Below are positions 1 to 9,802 of a stretch of 18,243 nt of DNA, piece after piece. Numbering within the stretch: position 1 is the stretch's first letter; each line of letters begins with the position of its first letter. The translations under genes were made by a program, and so were the position numbers. The notes beneath the pieces are model-generated. The model did not search any database. It was not told the origin of the DNA and saw only the letters and a program-made list of their open reading frames with translations. The DNA is from Fragilaria radians (Eukaryota > Bacillariophyta > Fragilariophyceae > Fragilariales > Fragilariaceae), in NCBI GenBank assembly GCA_900642245.1, contig CAAAJI010000566.1, positions 13,162-31,404 of the forward strand, in the 5' to 3' direction.

Positions 1-368
1 ATATGTACTTAACATTGTTACCAGAAATTGGAAATGTCCGATGTCTGATCTGCTTGCGCTCGAGTTGATGTCCGAAAGTCGAAAAGGCGTTATTTATGTC
101 CGTTTAAAGTACGTACACTTTTGTTGAATAAGAGATGTAACTCGATATTGAAGGAGCCTATTTCATTTCCTCAACTGGAGAGTACCAACGGAACGACAAG
201 ATTCAACTTGATACAAAAGAAAAATCTGTACTATCCTAACGTAACCTAAATATGTAACTGGAGACCACCCACATAAAAAAACTTTGAATTTCCAAACAAA
301 CGCAAAGAAATAAAATAAATTCAAATTTATCATCTGTAGCTCAAAATCTTTCAAATTCTGACTTCAGC

Positions 369-630
369 ATGGAAAAGAAACGCGGATATGAGGAGGGGGG
401 AGAATAATGATGACAATGGTGCCAAGAAAAAAGAGTGAAACCCAGCTAGCAACACATCCAGCATGGCTGCAATTGCAGGACATAAGGGAAGTGTCCACAT
501 ATCTAAAGAGAGTGCAACTTCTTTTGCCAAACAGGAGTCCCATCCTGCTACAAAATTCATTGATGAGGAACTTTGTGCATTAAAATGTTTGAAAATACCA
601 ATGATTATTGATGGTTACTGTAACCATTGA
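369..630 (+). pseudogene. Possible broken small gene, unidentified
   Basis: An ATG at 369 opens a short charged peptide (MEKKRGYEEGGE) that stops at once. Shifting frame by one base continues as NDDNGAKKKE, meets one in-frame TGA at 436-438, and then runs open to a stop at 628-630. The last part reads like ordinary protein (ASNTSSMAAIAGHKG and onward) and has its own ATG at 463, giving 55 residues. I do not recognise any family. One frameshift and one stop in a stretch with protein-like composition suggest a dead gene or an exon fragment, but a chance open frame in AT-rich DNA is quite possible. Confidence 0.2.
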
Positions 631-792
631 GAAAAATTGCATTTGATATATATACACATTGGTCATCACACTCATTGGTTAAGCAAAGTGTAAATAATGC
701 TTCAAAGCACCAATATCGTTTTGTCAGTGATGAGTTAATGCTATCAAGCACCAATATAGTGTTTCCACTGATAAAGCAAAAGCAAATATTGA

Positions 793-1068
793 ATCTATGA
801 TGCTACTGCTCTCTACAGGAAGAAAGCAAATTTAACAAAGTGTAAAACCATCTTTGCATCGTACCAGAGGATATTTACTCTGAGAATTCTTTGGATGTTA
901 GGCAAAGGATTACATGAAAATGCAGCAACCATGCTAATACTGAATGGGAAATTCCTACATGCAAAATTCCTTTACAAAGGGAATGATTATGAGAGATTCG
1001 TCATACTAGATACTGCTCTGCGGAGATTGAAAGTAGAAAAATTATGTTTTATTTTTAGAAAATTATGA
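793..1068 (+). other. ATG-less open frame, unidentified
   Basis: This frame is open for 91 codons between a TGA at 790-792 and a TGA at 1066-1068. There is no ATG in its first third; the first usable Met lies about 34 codons in, leaving roughly 57 residues. The peptide is basic and hydrophobic (for example LYRKKANLTKCKTIFASY). It matches no family I know. It may be a degraded transposon or gene fragment, or chance. It sits in the same kind of decayed DNA as the copia relics but on the opposite strand. Confidence 0.15.
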
Positions 1069-1968
1069 AAAACTACTCTTGTTTTTTTTATCATACAAGA
1101 GTGAATTCTTGGCTGACTAATTTTCGTTACTATAGTATTCCTTTAGTTCAGCCTATTATTTACGATGAATTATTGTATCCAGATTATTCTGCTCAGTCAA
1201 AATATCTTTTAACTTACTTTATTTAGAACGAAATATTCAAGTCATGTTACATTTCATGAAACAAATGTGATTTATTATCAACTGAACTTTAGAGATCTTT
1301 GATTAGTATCATCTAAAATTTGTACGCAAAAAACAGCAGCCGTAATTCTTTTCAGTTGTTGTCGTTTAAGTATAGCTGATATCTCCATCATCTATATTTG
1401 CATGTACTAGTAACAATAGACGTCTCCGAATCTTGAATTCATGCTTTTCTAGTTTAATTTGTTGTGTTTTATTTTAATTATAAAGTGTTATCGGTATTAC
1501 TCTTAGTATAGAACAGATACATACTGATGAAAACTTTAGGCAACGCCGAATATTTGGAACCTAATACAGCGCATTAATGAAAAAAGCATAAAGTCGAGCA
1601 AAAAATGAGTTTGTCAAATTATCAATAGCCCCTGTGCTAGAAAACCCAAGAATAACTTAGACTTTGCAAGATTCCCAATTAAATGGAAAATACCAGAGAA
1701 GCGAATAGTTGGTATACTTACTAAGCTTTACAACGTTCAATATGAGATAAAATTGATAGCCATCTTACAAAGCGACTATAACATAATTCTTTGGCTTAAT
1801 AATGTGAGTCGTTTTAATACTTTTCGTGATTAATGGTGCTGAATGTTCGTCATTAGGATTCCTCTCGTTCAATTTATATAATTTCATACAAGTTTTTAAG
1901 TTTCTCTAGTGGTTTTAACACATTATTTTTGAAGAACATGGCTTTCTTGAATGCCGTGAAAGGTCAGG

Positions 1969-2279
1969 CTATATTGACGAAATCTCTGATAATATTGTAG
2001 ATGCCCTCACCTTCTTTTTTACTGATTGCAGAAATGAAGTTCTATCTACATCTAGTTTGATAAATTTATTACAAAATAGGTGAAAAACATTCTGGATTTC
2101 GGTCCTTGGAGAAGGGGCTAATCCTAATCCTTGATTCTTCCATGATTCACCGAGGAACTCTACATTTCCATCTAAATGATATTCTGAAATAGATCTTCTA
2201 AAGACTCCATGAGATACTTACTCCAAACAAGAATATCATCAACGTATGTGGCTAAATTTTCATAATGTAATGATGATTT
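1969..2279 (-). pseudogene. Copia reverse transcriptase relic (YVDD)
   Basis: The minus-strand frame from 2279 down to 2175 reads KSSLHYENLATYVDDILVW and continues SKYLMESLEDLFQNII before a stop. YVDD is the catalytic aspartate motif of copia-class reverse transcriptase. A +1 shift at about 2172 picks up DGNVEFLGESWKNQGLGLA, the next conserved block, and stays open to a TAG at 1969-1971. The enzyme would copy element RNA into DNA inside virus-like particles. It is dead here: frameshifted, truncated on both sides, and with no recognisable RNase H below it. The YVDD residues themselves are intact. Confidence 0.75.
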
Positions 2280-4180
2280 ATCAAGACATGCCTCCTATTC
2301 CTCAGCCATAAATAGTACATGTAGAAAGCGTAACCGATCGAAATTAATCTTAGGTTTAGAATACTTTAATCCAGCATGATGCATCCTGCACTCCATTGCA
2401 CCTAATTGCAAATCCTCATCTGTAGACCTTCCAGGATTATTAAAGGGAATTACATCATGCAAGGAAGTTAAAAGACCTTGAAGACTCTAGTTCCATGTAC
2501 CTTGCAAATTGGATTTAGTATTAGCATCAACATTCTGATTTAATTGGCTACCCTTAAATCTCGTTCTAGCTGAAACATCATCATTTACCTTCTGTTTTTA
2601 TTCTGAGGACAATAAGCCTAATTTGTAACTCCTGGTGTTGCATCTAGCTTGTTGATTGTTTGTTGCACATCTGATTTAAATTTCACTGTAGTTACGTCAT
2701 GTCTCCGTATGTAAACTTTAATGCACCTAAGAAGATTGGGACAGCCAGTCATGACTTTTCACACAATTACAAAATGATGGTGACTCTGATGTATTAGTAC
2801 AATTAACTCAATTGAAGTCTTCAGTAAATGAGGTATCATTCTATTCTGGTTTGTGCTGCTGATCGCATTTATTGAAAAGGATACATTACTTCTAAATTAA
2901 CATTATGCTATAAAATCATATTTTATGTAGATTATGTGACAAATAAATTACATTTCTAAAACAAAGCTAATCTTTTCTTGGCGATCTTCCTATCGCTTCA
3001 ATTGCCGTTCCAAGACTTCCTTTCAACCTTTAGGAAGTGCCAAAGACATTCTTCTATATATATCATTAGTTCTCAAACATGGTAAAGATTTATAAACCAA
3101 TGTTCTTTTCCGAGCGATTCCTTGCCTGCATCAACTGAAAGTATGTCGATGAAAGAGAAATTTAACGGAAAACTAGATGAATAACATCAGTAAGTAAAAA
3201 TATCTATCAAAACCAGGAACCTAACCCAAGGTGACTTTGATCAAGAAAATTACTTTGCCAATTCACTTGCTACAATTAAAGCTAAAGTATATAAATAGTC
3301 ACAATATCTTACTATTCTTACCCCTTCGTCACATTTCAATATAACACGTAATTGGCTTCTATCTTGTAGGTATTACTGTTCTCATCTTGAGTTGCTCATT
3401 CGTTTATGTAAGTGTTGTTGAAACTAGCAATCACTAGAAACTTTGAATGGACGATGATCATAATAGTCAAATACAGAGTCAACTGCAACTTATCATATAT
3501 TTATTCATCTCAAAGAATTTCTATAACTCCCTTGTTAAATAAGGTGGTATCTTGTGACCTACCTTAACTAAAGGATCAAGAAGTGAATCCCTAACACAAT
3601 AGGCTGTAAACAATAACAGCTTAATGATAAAATATTAAGCTAGGAGATGTGTGTGTGTACTGGTATAAGGAGGTGTCCTGTACCGTTAGTACATAGTAAA
3701 TAATAGTAGAATCAAAATATTCTTATTTTTACTTATCTCGCTATGGGTAGATACAAGTAAGCTATCCTGTTACTTACCTACTACAAGTTTAACTATGATA
3801 AATGATTCACTAGTTCAACTTAGTGAAGATAAATATTGTTTATAAATGGAAAGTATCATTATACAATCTTGCACCGTATCCAATTAAGGATGGCTATATT
3901 TATGATCTATTTAAAGATATAGTTACAGAGTTAGCTCTCCAATAACAAAGAGACTAAAGGCTAAACTAGCTTATCCTTATTGACCACCAACTTGTCCTTA
4001 TGAACAAGTTGAAGAGACTTGTCTAAACAGTTGGGAAGAAGCTGTAGAACAAGATCTATTTGTTCAAGAGAGTTCACGAACATTTCTTGAGAAGGGTCAA
4101 GGAGTTCTCCTCTCTGAGAGACGTTCCACGACTACACAAGACTAAAGAAGAAAAGTAATCAAAAATAGATTATAATTTAT
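2280..4180. other. Gene-poor interior of the copia relic
   Basis: No frame stays open long enough to call a gene. The minus strand has short protein-like stretches just upstream of the RT relic. At about 2400-2560 it reads SLHDVIPFNNPGRSTDEDLQ and related pieces; near 2670 it reads KSDVQQTINKLDATPGVTN. These suggest more pol sequence, but I cannot assign them. A small hairpin (CAACTTGT, 8-nt loop, ACAAGTTG) sits at 3988-4011. The rest is AT-rich DNA without visible structure. Confidence 0.4.
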
Positions 4181-4278
4181 CATTGTGTTATTTCTATATC
4201 TCACCCTATAGCATCTTGCATCTATATGCCTAGTCCACAGGCCGTAAGAGAATTCTCCGCGATAAAAATAACACAATG
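4181..4278. repeat. 13-bp inverted repeat pair
   Basis: CATTGTGTTATTT at 4181-4193 is perfectly complementary to AAATAACACAATG at 4266-4278, with a 72-nt spacer. It lies inside the copia relic, between the Gag and RT islands. A transcript could fold here, but no known RNA family is recognised. Confidence 0.5.
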
Positions 4279-4312
4279 CTGTCAAAATTGACTACAATCG
4301 GAGGTATTGCAG

Positions 4313-4336
4313 AGATTTCAAGATTTCAAGATTTCT
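4313..4336. repeat. Short tandem repeat, 8-bp unit x3
   Basis: AGATTTCA occurs twice in tandem at 4313-4328, and a third imperfect unit (AGATTTCT) follows to 4336. It is a simple slippage-type repeat with no evident role. Confidence 0.5.
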
Positions 4337-4567
4337 TGGTAGACATATCTTATCCTATTAGCTATTTTAGACATAGCCATATATTCAATCCCTATAGTAG
4401 ATAAGGTAACAACTAGTTCCAGAAGTTAATAATCCTTTAATCTCATGAATTGATCTTAAAATCTTCCTCCATAATGCCTCTGTCAAGTTCAATTCCTATG
4501 GATTCTTCTTCCTTCTTTTAGACCTCATCTCCCTTGACTTGATAACGCTTTATTCTTGCATTATCTA

Positions 4568-4723
4568 TCATTTGGGAGTATCACAGGGATGATTTGGAGG
4601 GTATACTGCAAACATGCAGATGGCAGAGTGATCGTTTGAATGTTCAAGCACTTTTCTTGACGTGTGATTGAAAGGGTATCCCACCCATTCTTCGTCGTTA
4701 TCAATTCTTAACTTCTCTGCCAT
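4568..4723 (-). pseudogene. Protein-like fragment, unidentified
   Basis: From an ATG at 4723 the minus strand encodes about 51 residues, MAEKLRIDNDEEWVGYP and onward, ending in PPNHPCDTPK and a stop. The composition looks like real protein (balanced charges, Trp, Cys, His). After the stop, shifted frames keep giving acidic and basic stretches such as KKEEESIGIELDRGIM. It lies between the Gag and RT islands on the same strand, so it is probably a decayed part of that element or of cargo within it. I cannot match it to protease or integrase. Confidence 0.25.
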
Positions 4724-5016
4724 GACATATATGTTGATGATTCTTTGATCATTATAACATTAGATTGATGATCCCTCAACTTTTTTGCCTTGCACCCTAG
4801 TTGCTGGGATTCGTCCGTTTGTTCTCACTAGTTGAAAAAAATTTGAATAGGCTGTATTCCAATTGGTATACCAGTGTTCCTCTACCTCTCTAGATCTCTC
4901 CTGAGGTTACATAGTGGTACTTTATAATCAACCTTCCAACAATTTTATTATTTTTTAACCCTGAATGGGGGAAAAGTAGGGCTTTGTCATGTTCACTCTC
5001 ACTTCCTCAAGTGTAT

Positions 5017-5266
5017 TCTGCCTTGATATTCAATCCCTCAAAGTGTTTGTCAAGAACTTTGTACATTTCCTTGATTTCAAGTGGATTTGTATTGTTTCCT
5101 TTTTTCTAACAAAGTCATTTGATTCTCATTCTTTACTTGTAAGGTTATTTAAAAGAAAAATAAGAAACTGGACATCAGTCAAAGTCGATTCCAAGTCTTC
5201 CAATCTCATGCCTAAGGCTTCATGGTAAGCTAGTCCACCATGCATTCTTCTTGCCAGTGAGGTTTA
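5017..5266 (-). pseudogene. Copia Gag relic
   Basis: The minus-strand frame from about 5266 to a TGA at 5126 reads MRLEDLESTLTDVQFLIFLL followed by NNLTSKE. This fits the copia Gag pattern in which a helix is followed by (S/T)D...F...LNNLP.EY. The same frame goes on as ESNDFVRKKETIQ. A frameshift near 5087 then leads to NPLEIKEMYKVLDKHFEGLN, which matches the downstream NPLTI...L...FERLN block, ending at a TGA at 5017-5019. Gag would form the particle shell. The stop and frameshift make it non-functional. The family call rests on my recall of copia Gag sequences. Confidence 0.6.
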
Positions 5267-5649
5267 GTGCTCTTCTTTACTGAAATGTCTTATTCCTAAG
5301 TATCTCAATCTGAAATTTAAAAAAATAAATAGTGAAAAACCAAGTGATATCTGCACATATAAGAAGAATAGAAAATATCTGTTTGGTTGTGATTGATTAT
5401 CTCTGTAAAAAGAGTAAGAATTTTAGGTAGAGAGGTTAGTTGCTAGACGAAAAGAACTACAACTTGATTAAGGTAATGTGTGTTGGCACAGAGGGAATGT
5501 GACATGCTGACCTATCGGCAGTTTTGTCATGATTTAGATACTTGGGAGACATATAAATTCCAGATTCCTCGTTCTTTTTCCTCTATTACTATATCTTTAA
5601 CAATCAACGGCAACAGCCCCATCAACGAAAAAGAAAGAATAGAAAAAAA
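5267..5649. other. Upstream region of the TBC gene
   Basis: About 380 bp separate the Gag relic from the TBC gene start, and no gene is evident. An upstream ATG near 5504 opens a frame that overlaps the TBC start in another phase and runs to 5743. It would matter only if transcription begins upstream of it. No TATA box or other promoter element stands out from the AT-rich background. Confidence 0.35.
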
Positions 5650-7775
5650 ATGGATGAGATGTTGTCATCATCGTCATCACCACAACCATCATCATTCAAC
5701 AATCCTGAAAACAATGCTACAACAGCAACGACAACAACAATAGCTACTACTGATAGTTCGGCTACAGCTGTATCGGAAGTCAAGTCTCTACCACGATCGA
5801 TACGATGGCGTTTGCAATTGGGTGTATGGAATTATCCATTAATGGATGAAATTCATAATGACGATTCGCAAACTCCATACTCATCATCTGTGTTAACGCA
5901 ATCTACCTTAATACAGAATATTTGGGAGCATAATCGAGATTTGGTAGAGATTCAACGAAGCAATTACAATTTATTAGTGGAAATGTTACAAGAAGTTATG
6001 GATCAAGACAAGCATTCGGATGATGATAATCCTACAAATACTCATCAAGAAAAGACAAGTCCGACACATGAATGCATTGTGAATACTGACAGTACTCAAA
6101 TCACAATGCCTCCTGACGACATTGATCCCTTAACTGCCATGGTTAAGGAACGGGATGCACAAGAACGACGTTTGCATGAATTGGATATCCAATATCGAAA
6201 ACGAAGAGCACGTAGAAGATTAGGAGTAATTCCAGATGATAAGGATGGTGGAGATATATATTCAGTACGTGATATCATACAAACCATGCAACTAATGTTT
6301 ATTGTACCATCCACTAACTATACATATTCATCAAGGCAAGTTCCACCTTAGGACTCATTGAAAAGGATCTCATTCGTCTTCCACAGGAACATTACACCTA
6401 TCATCATTCCAGAAAGAATTTTGCTCATCATGGAGAAAATGTACCATTCGAGTTATCCGCTACAGAAAGATCCACGAGGCTGACAGAATTGCTACAAATC
6501 TATGCACATCAGAACCCTCATATTGGATATCGACAGGGGATGCATGAATTATCCAGTTACCTTTTGCTAGTACTTGAAATTGATCTATATGATCAAGAAT
6601 CTCAGTCGTCGGGAGGTGAATCCAAAAATCCATTATTGGACCCCCAATATATTGCTCATGATACCTATGGCATGTTCCTGGCACTCATGAGTCAATTAGC
6701 TCCAGCCTATGACATCAAGATGAATCAGGGAGCTGAATCTCCCATGGAACTGATGGCACAATCAATTTTGGCCAAGATACAATATACGGCAAACGATAAG
6801 GCCTTGTATCAGCACTTGATGCATCTACATTGTCCACCGGAGCTTTACTGTACTCGATGGGTGCGCCTATTGTTCTCACGAGAAGTTTCCGGATGGAAAA
6901 ATGTTCTACTTCTTTGGGATATATTCTTTGATCTCACATCCAAATGTCCAAATTTGACGTCCATGTCTAAATCCAGATATACACGACCAGGAGTAACTCC
7001 ACCCCTCGAATTGGGTAAATTCCCACTCATGCTGGTGTTGGAGGCAACATCGGCTAGTATGATTTTACTACAAAGGAAATCTCTCTTGAGTCATCCGGAG
7101 GGATCCGAATCCGATTCCATTCAGCGACTAATGAATATTCCTCCTCTTCAAAATATTCTACCTCTTACGGCAACTCTATTAAGTATGATGCGACGAGTCC
7201 AACAACAGGATCAACAGTCACAACCGATAAAGAAGGAATCCATGACGATGGAATACCAACTAGGGACGACAAAACGAAGTGTATCTTTGTCAGAATTAGC
7301 ACAGAATGCCCTTGCGACTGGAAGTCAATCTATTTTCAATATGTTGAGCGGTGGAGGAGGCGGGAACAATAATAATAGCAGTCACAACAGTAATATCCCA
7401 TACAACAATCAGTCGGGTAATGTCTCGGAAGGGCAGCAGCAAGCATCCTTTCCAAAACGAAGATCATCGCATCAAAAAATTCAATCACAGGAGAGTTCTC
7501 CGAATACGAACAATAATTATAAGGAAGAAGACAAAGCGCAATCATACCGTACAACAATGCCTGATCGTCGTCGGCAAATCGAAAATCTTGCAGTTCAAAT
7601 AAATAATTCAGTTGTGACAATCAGGAATTATCTAATGGACTTGGAACATGGAGTCTCAGGAATGAATACTACACCCATTCGAGTTCCGCAATCGATATGG
7701 TTGGCCATGGAGGATATGGATCGTGTACAGAAGGAATTAATTCAAACCATCGATACTTCCCCTTCTTCGACATAG
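5650..7775 (+). CDS. TBC1D5-like RabGAP, two exons
   Basis: Two exons (5650-6264 and 6336-7775) join in frame to give 684 residues. TBC proteins speed GTP hydrolysis by Rab GTPases; TBC1D5 acts on Rab7 with retromer on endosomes. Both catalytic fingers are present: IEKDLIR (IxxDxxR, Arg219) and GYRQGMHE (YxQ, Gln272). Other TBC1D5-like blocks are IRWRLQLGVW (51-60), LLDPQYIAHDTYGMF (305-319) and RWVRLLFSRE with LLLWDIFFDL (379-405). The N-terminus is Ser/Thr/Asn-rich. A charged stretch at about 150-190 separates the first TBC helix from the Arg finger. After the domain come Gln, Gly/Asn and Ser tracts and a last helical segment near 620-650. The ATG is the first one in frame after a TAA, with an A-rich context. 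Retromer or Rab7 partnership here is inferred from the family. Confidence 0.9.
6265..6335 (+). other. Intron of the TBC gene (71 nt)
   Basis: The 5' site is TCA|GTACGT and the 3' end is ATCAAG|GC, with CTAAC about 18 nt before the AG as a likely branch point. Removing it joins ...GGDIYS to ASSTLGLIEKDLIR in phase 0 and restores the arginine-finger motif. Retaining it gives a stop at about 6349. The alternative AG at 6351 would leave the wrong frame. Confidence 0.85.
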
Positions 7776-8638
7776 TCAAAAGACTACTAAACATTATTTG
7801 AGCACAACAAAATACATTTTTTTATGGAATTTTTAACATTGGGACTTTATTCTCCTTTCACCTTTTAGGGGTGTTTTTCGAGTTACTCGATGTGATTCAT
7901 GATCATGTGTCAAGACTTGTATGACATGTCACGAAGACACGAGAAATTTAAATATAATGTGACTACCTTCACGCACGAAATGCACCTGTAGTAGCAGACT
8001 CTATTTTGATCAAGTAGTACGCACACACCTATCTGCTTGCTTTTTGTTGCTACATTCCAATGTTTTGTATATCATTTGTTATCATTCCTTTTTCCCCCAA
8101 GGAAACTAAGCGTAACGTTGGATCTCTTCACTTTGCAGAAGAAAAGCGAGATAAACAAAATGCCTGCCATTGTGTCATGATGTGATGTTTTTGCATCCCT
8201 CTATCCAGAAGCGAAATCAATTTTTAGAAAAGTATTTCAGGTCAGTCTTTTCATTTTCTTCCCATTTTGCAGTATTCCTCTTTAACCTACGAGAAATCCG
8301 ATGCAGTCACACATAATCATCCACGCAGATCAGATCTTAGCATACGCCGTAAGATAGCATCTAGATTGTTAAAACATAACAACGATTCCTAATTCTAGAA
8401 TAAATTTTCAAATAATAATGTATATTAAACCCCCATAATATACATCAAGTTGAAATCGACTCCAGATTACAGATTTATGGAAAAACGAATTTACAGGAAC
8501 GAAGCGCTTAGTTGCAATACAGCTTAATCTTACGATAGTCTCAAACTTTTGAAAGGAGAGTGTAAGGCTACTTGTGAAAGATCATCATGATAGAATATAA
8601 TCATTTATGCCTTTACGTACCGTCAGCGTCGGTGCGTG
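7776..8638. other. Convergent intergenic region
   Basis: This stretch lies between the stop of the TBC gene and the stop of the membrane-protein gene, so it should hold both 3' UTRs. No protein-like frame or tRNA is visible. Sequences resembling AATAAA occur near 8399 (AGAATAAATT), but none can be singled out as the real poly(A) signal. It contains one perfect hairpin at 8418-8445. Confidence 0.5.
8418..8445. repeat. Perfect 10-bp hairpin between convergent genes
   Basis: ATGTATATTA and TAATATACAT form a perfect 10-bp stem around the loop AACCCCCA. It lies about 190 nt past the stop of the minus-strand membrane-protein gene and 640 nt past the TBC gene. The stem is AU-rich, so a role in 3'-end formation is only a guess. 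Confidence 0.55.
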
Positions 8639-9802
8639 CTATTTCTCTGACAGATTAGAATTGCCGGTCACCGAATGTCGATTATTGGAACGAGTCATTG
8701 AGGGTGTTCTAGATTGATTCCACATATTATTAAGCCGACTCCATGACATTGACGGAGTCAATGGTACAAACCAAGTTCGATTTCTTTCTTGAGCGGGCTT
8801 GCATACTGGGCACATGGCAGAATGACAATGATGGACATTCATAGTGGGATTCTTGGCAGCAAGACCGTGCTCTGTAATGGTACTAGCAGCATCCTCGCTT
8901 TTCCATGATTCGAGATTTGAAAATCCACCCTCCACTTCGGAAAGTATAGGTTGATCATCTGGTTCCATCTCGACGGCTGCAACCTCCTTGGACTTGCGAC
9001 AACGGCGACGACAGATGAAAAATATTACAATCAATAAAATCAGAATCGCAAACGCTATAGCCAAAAATCCAATCCATGAATCTCGGCTGTTCCAAAAGGA
9101 TTCCTGAGTTGAGGAAGCCACACTGACGCTAACAAACGGAGGAGTAACTTCTAAAACCCCAGTCATGTTGATAAATCCCGTCACATTCGTATCAAACGGA
9201 TGTTCTAGGGTTTCTTTCATATCAAGGTTATCTGGCAGTTTTTGCGATGAGTCATAGATCTCCACTGTTATGATGACGATAACTATCAATGCAGGCTCCT
9301 GTTTGATGAAGTATTGCATTTGAACAATAGCCGATAAAATGTCGACTGTCATATCATCATGATGGAGAACCAGATTTTCCCTTAAAAATTGTAAGACAGA
9401 CTCCTGGAAATTTTGGATATCATTGGGCTTTACCTGCCCTATGATCCCAAAGAGGGTAATGTTCAATGGAATTGACATTGTGACAGAAAATCGAGTTGGG
9501 AAATTTGTTGGAATGTTAGATGGACTCGGACTAGGTGCGGGACTTTCCGTTGGCAACCTTGATACCTTCTTTGTAGGAATCGAAGAGGGTGGATGCGATG
9601 GATTCAATGATATTGACGGTGTGATGGAAGGCGTTAGTGAAAGTGTGGGTGGGATAGAAGGTGAAATGCTTGGGCTTGGACTAGGCGCTGGTGATTCGGT
9701 AGGGAAAGAATCACCATGAAAGATATTGGCCGCCACAAAATGGTGAGCTTTATTTGATATAATGACATTGATCATCCAAACAAGTAAGTCGACTTTCCTC
9801 AT
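8639..9802 (-). CDS. Type I membrane protein with Ser/Pro-rich stalk
   Basis: This encodes 387 residues with no intron. A weak signal peptide (MRKVDLLVWMINVIIS) is followed by a Ser/Pro/Thr stalk at about 32-104. PTESPAPSPSPS occurs twice in it (34-45 and 84-95). A folded, probably extracellular module follows (about 105-235) with N-glycosylation sequons at 114, 206 and 212. A clear membrane helix spans 243-263, then a basic stop-transfer RRRCRK and a tail of about 120 residues. The tail is acidic first, then Ser/Arg-rich, and contains HHCHSAMCPVCK (C326-x4-C331-x2-C334), possibly a metal or redox site. The alternating beta/helix pattern of the ectodomain is SEA-like, but that is a guess. The family is not named. 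Ser/Pro stalks of this kind are common in diatom surface proteins. The ATG directly follows an in-frame TAA. Confidence 0.8.
   Translation of the reverse strand: MRKVDLLVWMINVIISNKAHHFVAANIFHGDSFPTESPAPSPSPSISPSIPPTLSLTPSITPSISLNPSHPPSSIPTKKVSRLPTESPAPSPSPSNIPTNFPTRFSVTMSIPLNITLFGIIGQVKPNDIQNFQESVLQFLRENLVLHHDDMTVDILSAIVQMQYFIKQEPALIVIVIITVEIYDSSQKLPDNLDMKETLEHPFDTNVTGFINMTGVLEVTPPFVSVSVASSTQESFWNSRDSWIGFLAIAFAILILLIVIFFICRRRCRKSKEVAAVEMEPDDQPILSEVEGGFSNLESWKSEDAASTITEHGLAAKNPTMNVHHCHSAMCPVCKPAQERNRTWFVPLTPSMSWSRLNNMWNQSRTPSMTRSNNRHSVTGNSNLSEK
9491..9709 (-). repeat. Coding Ser/Pro/Thr repeat region
   Basis: This is the stalk of the membrane protein, residues 32-104. Two copies of PTESPAPSPSPS lie at 9668-9703 and 9518-9553, with SPSIPPTLSLTPSITPS-type spacing between them. 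The two copies differ at synonymous sites, so the duplication is not recent at the DNA level or is held at protein level. Confidence 0.7.

Larger units (their letters stand above)
1969..5266 (-). mobile_element. Degraded Ty1/copia-type LTR retrotransposon
   Basis: Two copia-like coding islands lie on the minus strand in the expected order: a Gag relic at 5017-5266, then a reverse-transcriptase relic at 1969-2279. The roughly 2.8 kb between them is about what protease and integrase would occupy. I see only fragments there, with many stops and frameshifts, and no clear integrase motif. I could not find matching LTRs by eye, so the true ends are unknown and the coordinates mark only the outer recognisable pieces. 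The wording of the RT relic (HYENLATYVDD, EFLGESWKNQGLGLA) resembles diatom copia elements. That it is one element rather than two fragments is inference. Confidence 0.55.

Noticed and set aside
163..560. Two minus-strand frames of 63 and 69 residues
   Set aside because: Hydrophobic reverse readings of AT-rich and purine-rich DNA with no motif; the plus-strand reading looks more protein-like.
705..760. CAAGCACCAATAT-like motif occurring twice as a possible CRISPR or regulatory repeat
   Set aside because: Only two short copies without regular spacing or further units.
4989..5228. Plus-strand 79-residue open frame
   Set aside because: It is the reverse of the minus-strand Gag relic, whose peptides match copia Gag blocks.
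5480..5743. Plus-strand frame with His-rich and Gln-rich tail overlapping the TBC start
   Set aside because: The His and Gln runs are the CATCAT and CAACAA codons of the TBC N-terminus read out of frame.
9423..9719. Gly-rich plus-strand frame (GLGLGAG-type)
   Set aside because: Antisense of the Ser/Pro stalk codons of the membrane protein.
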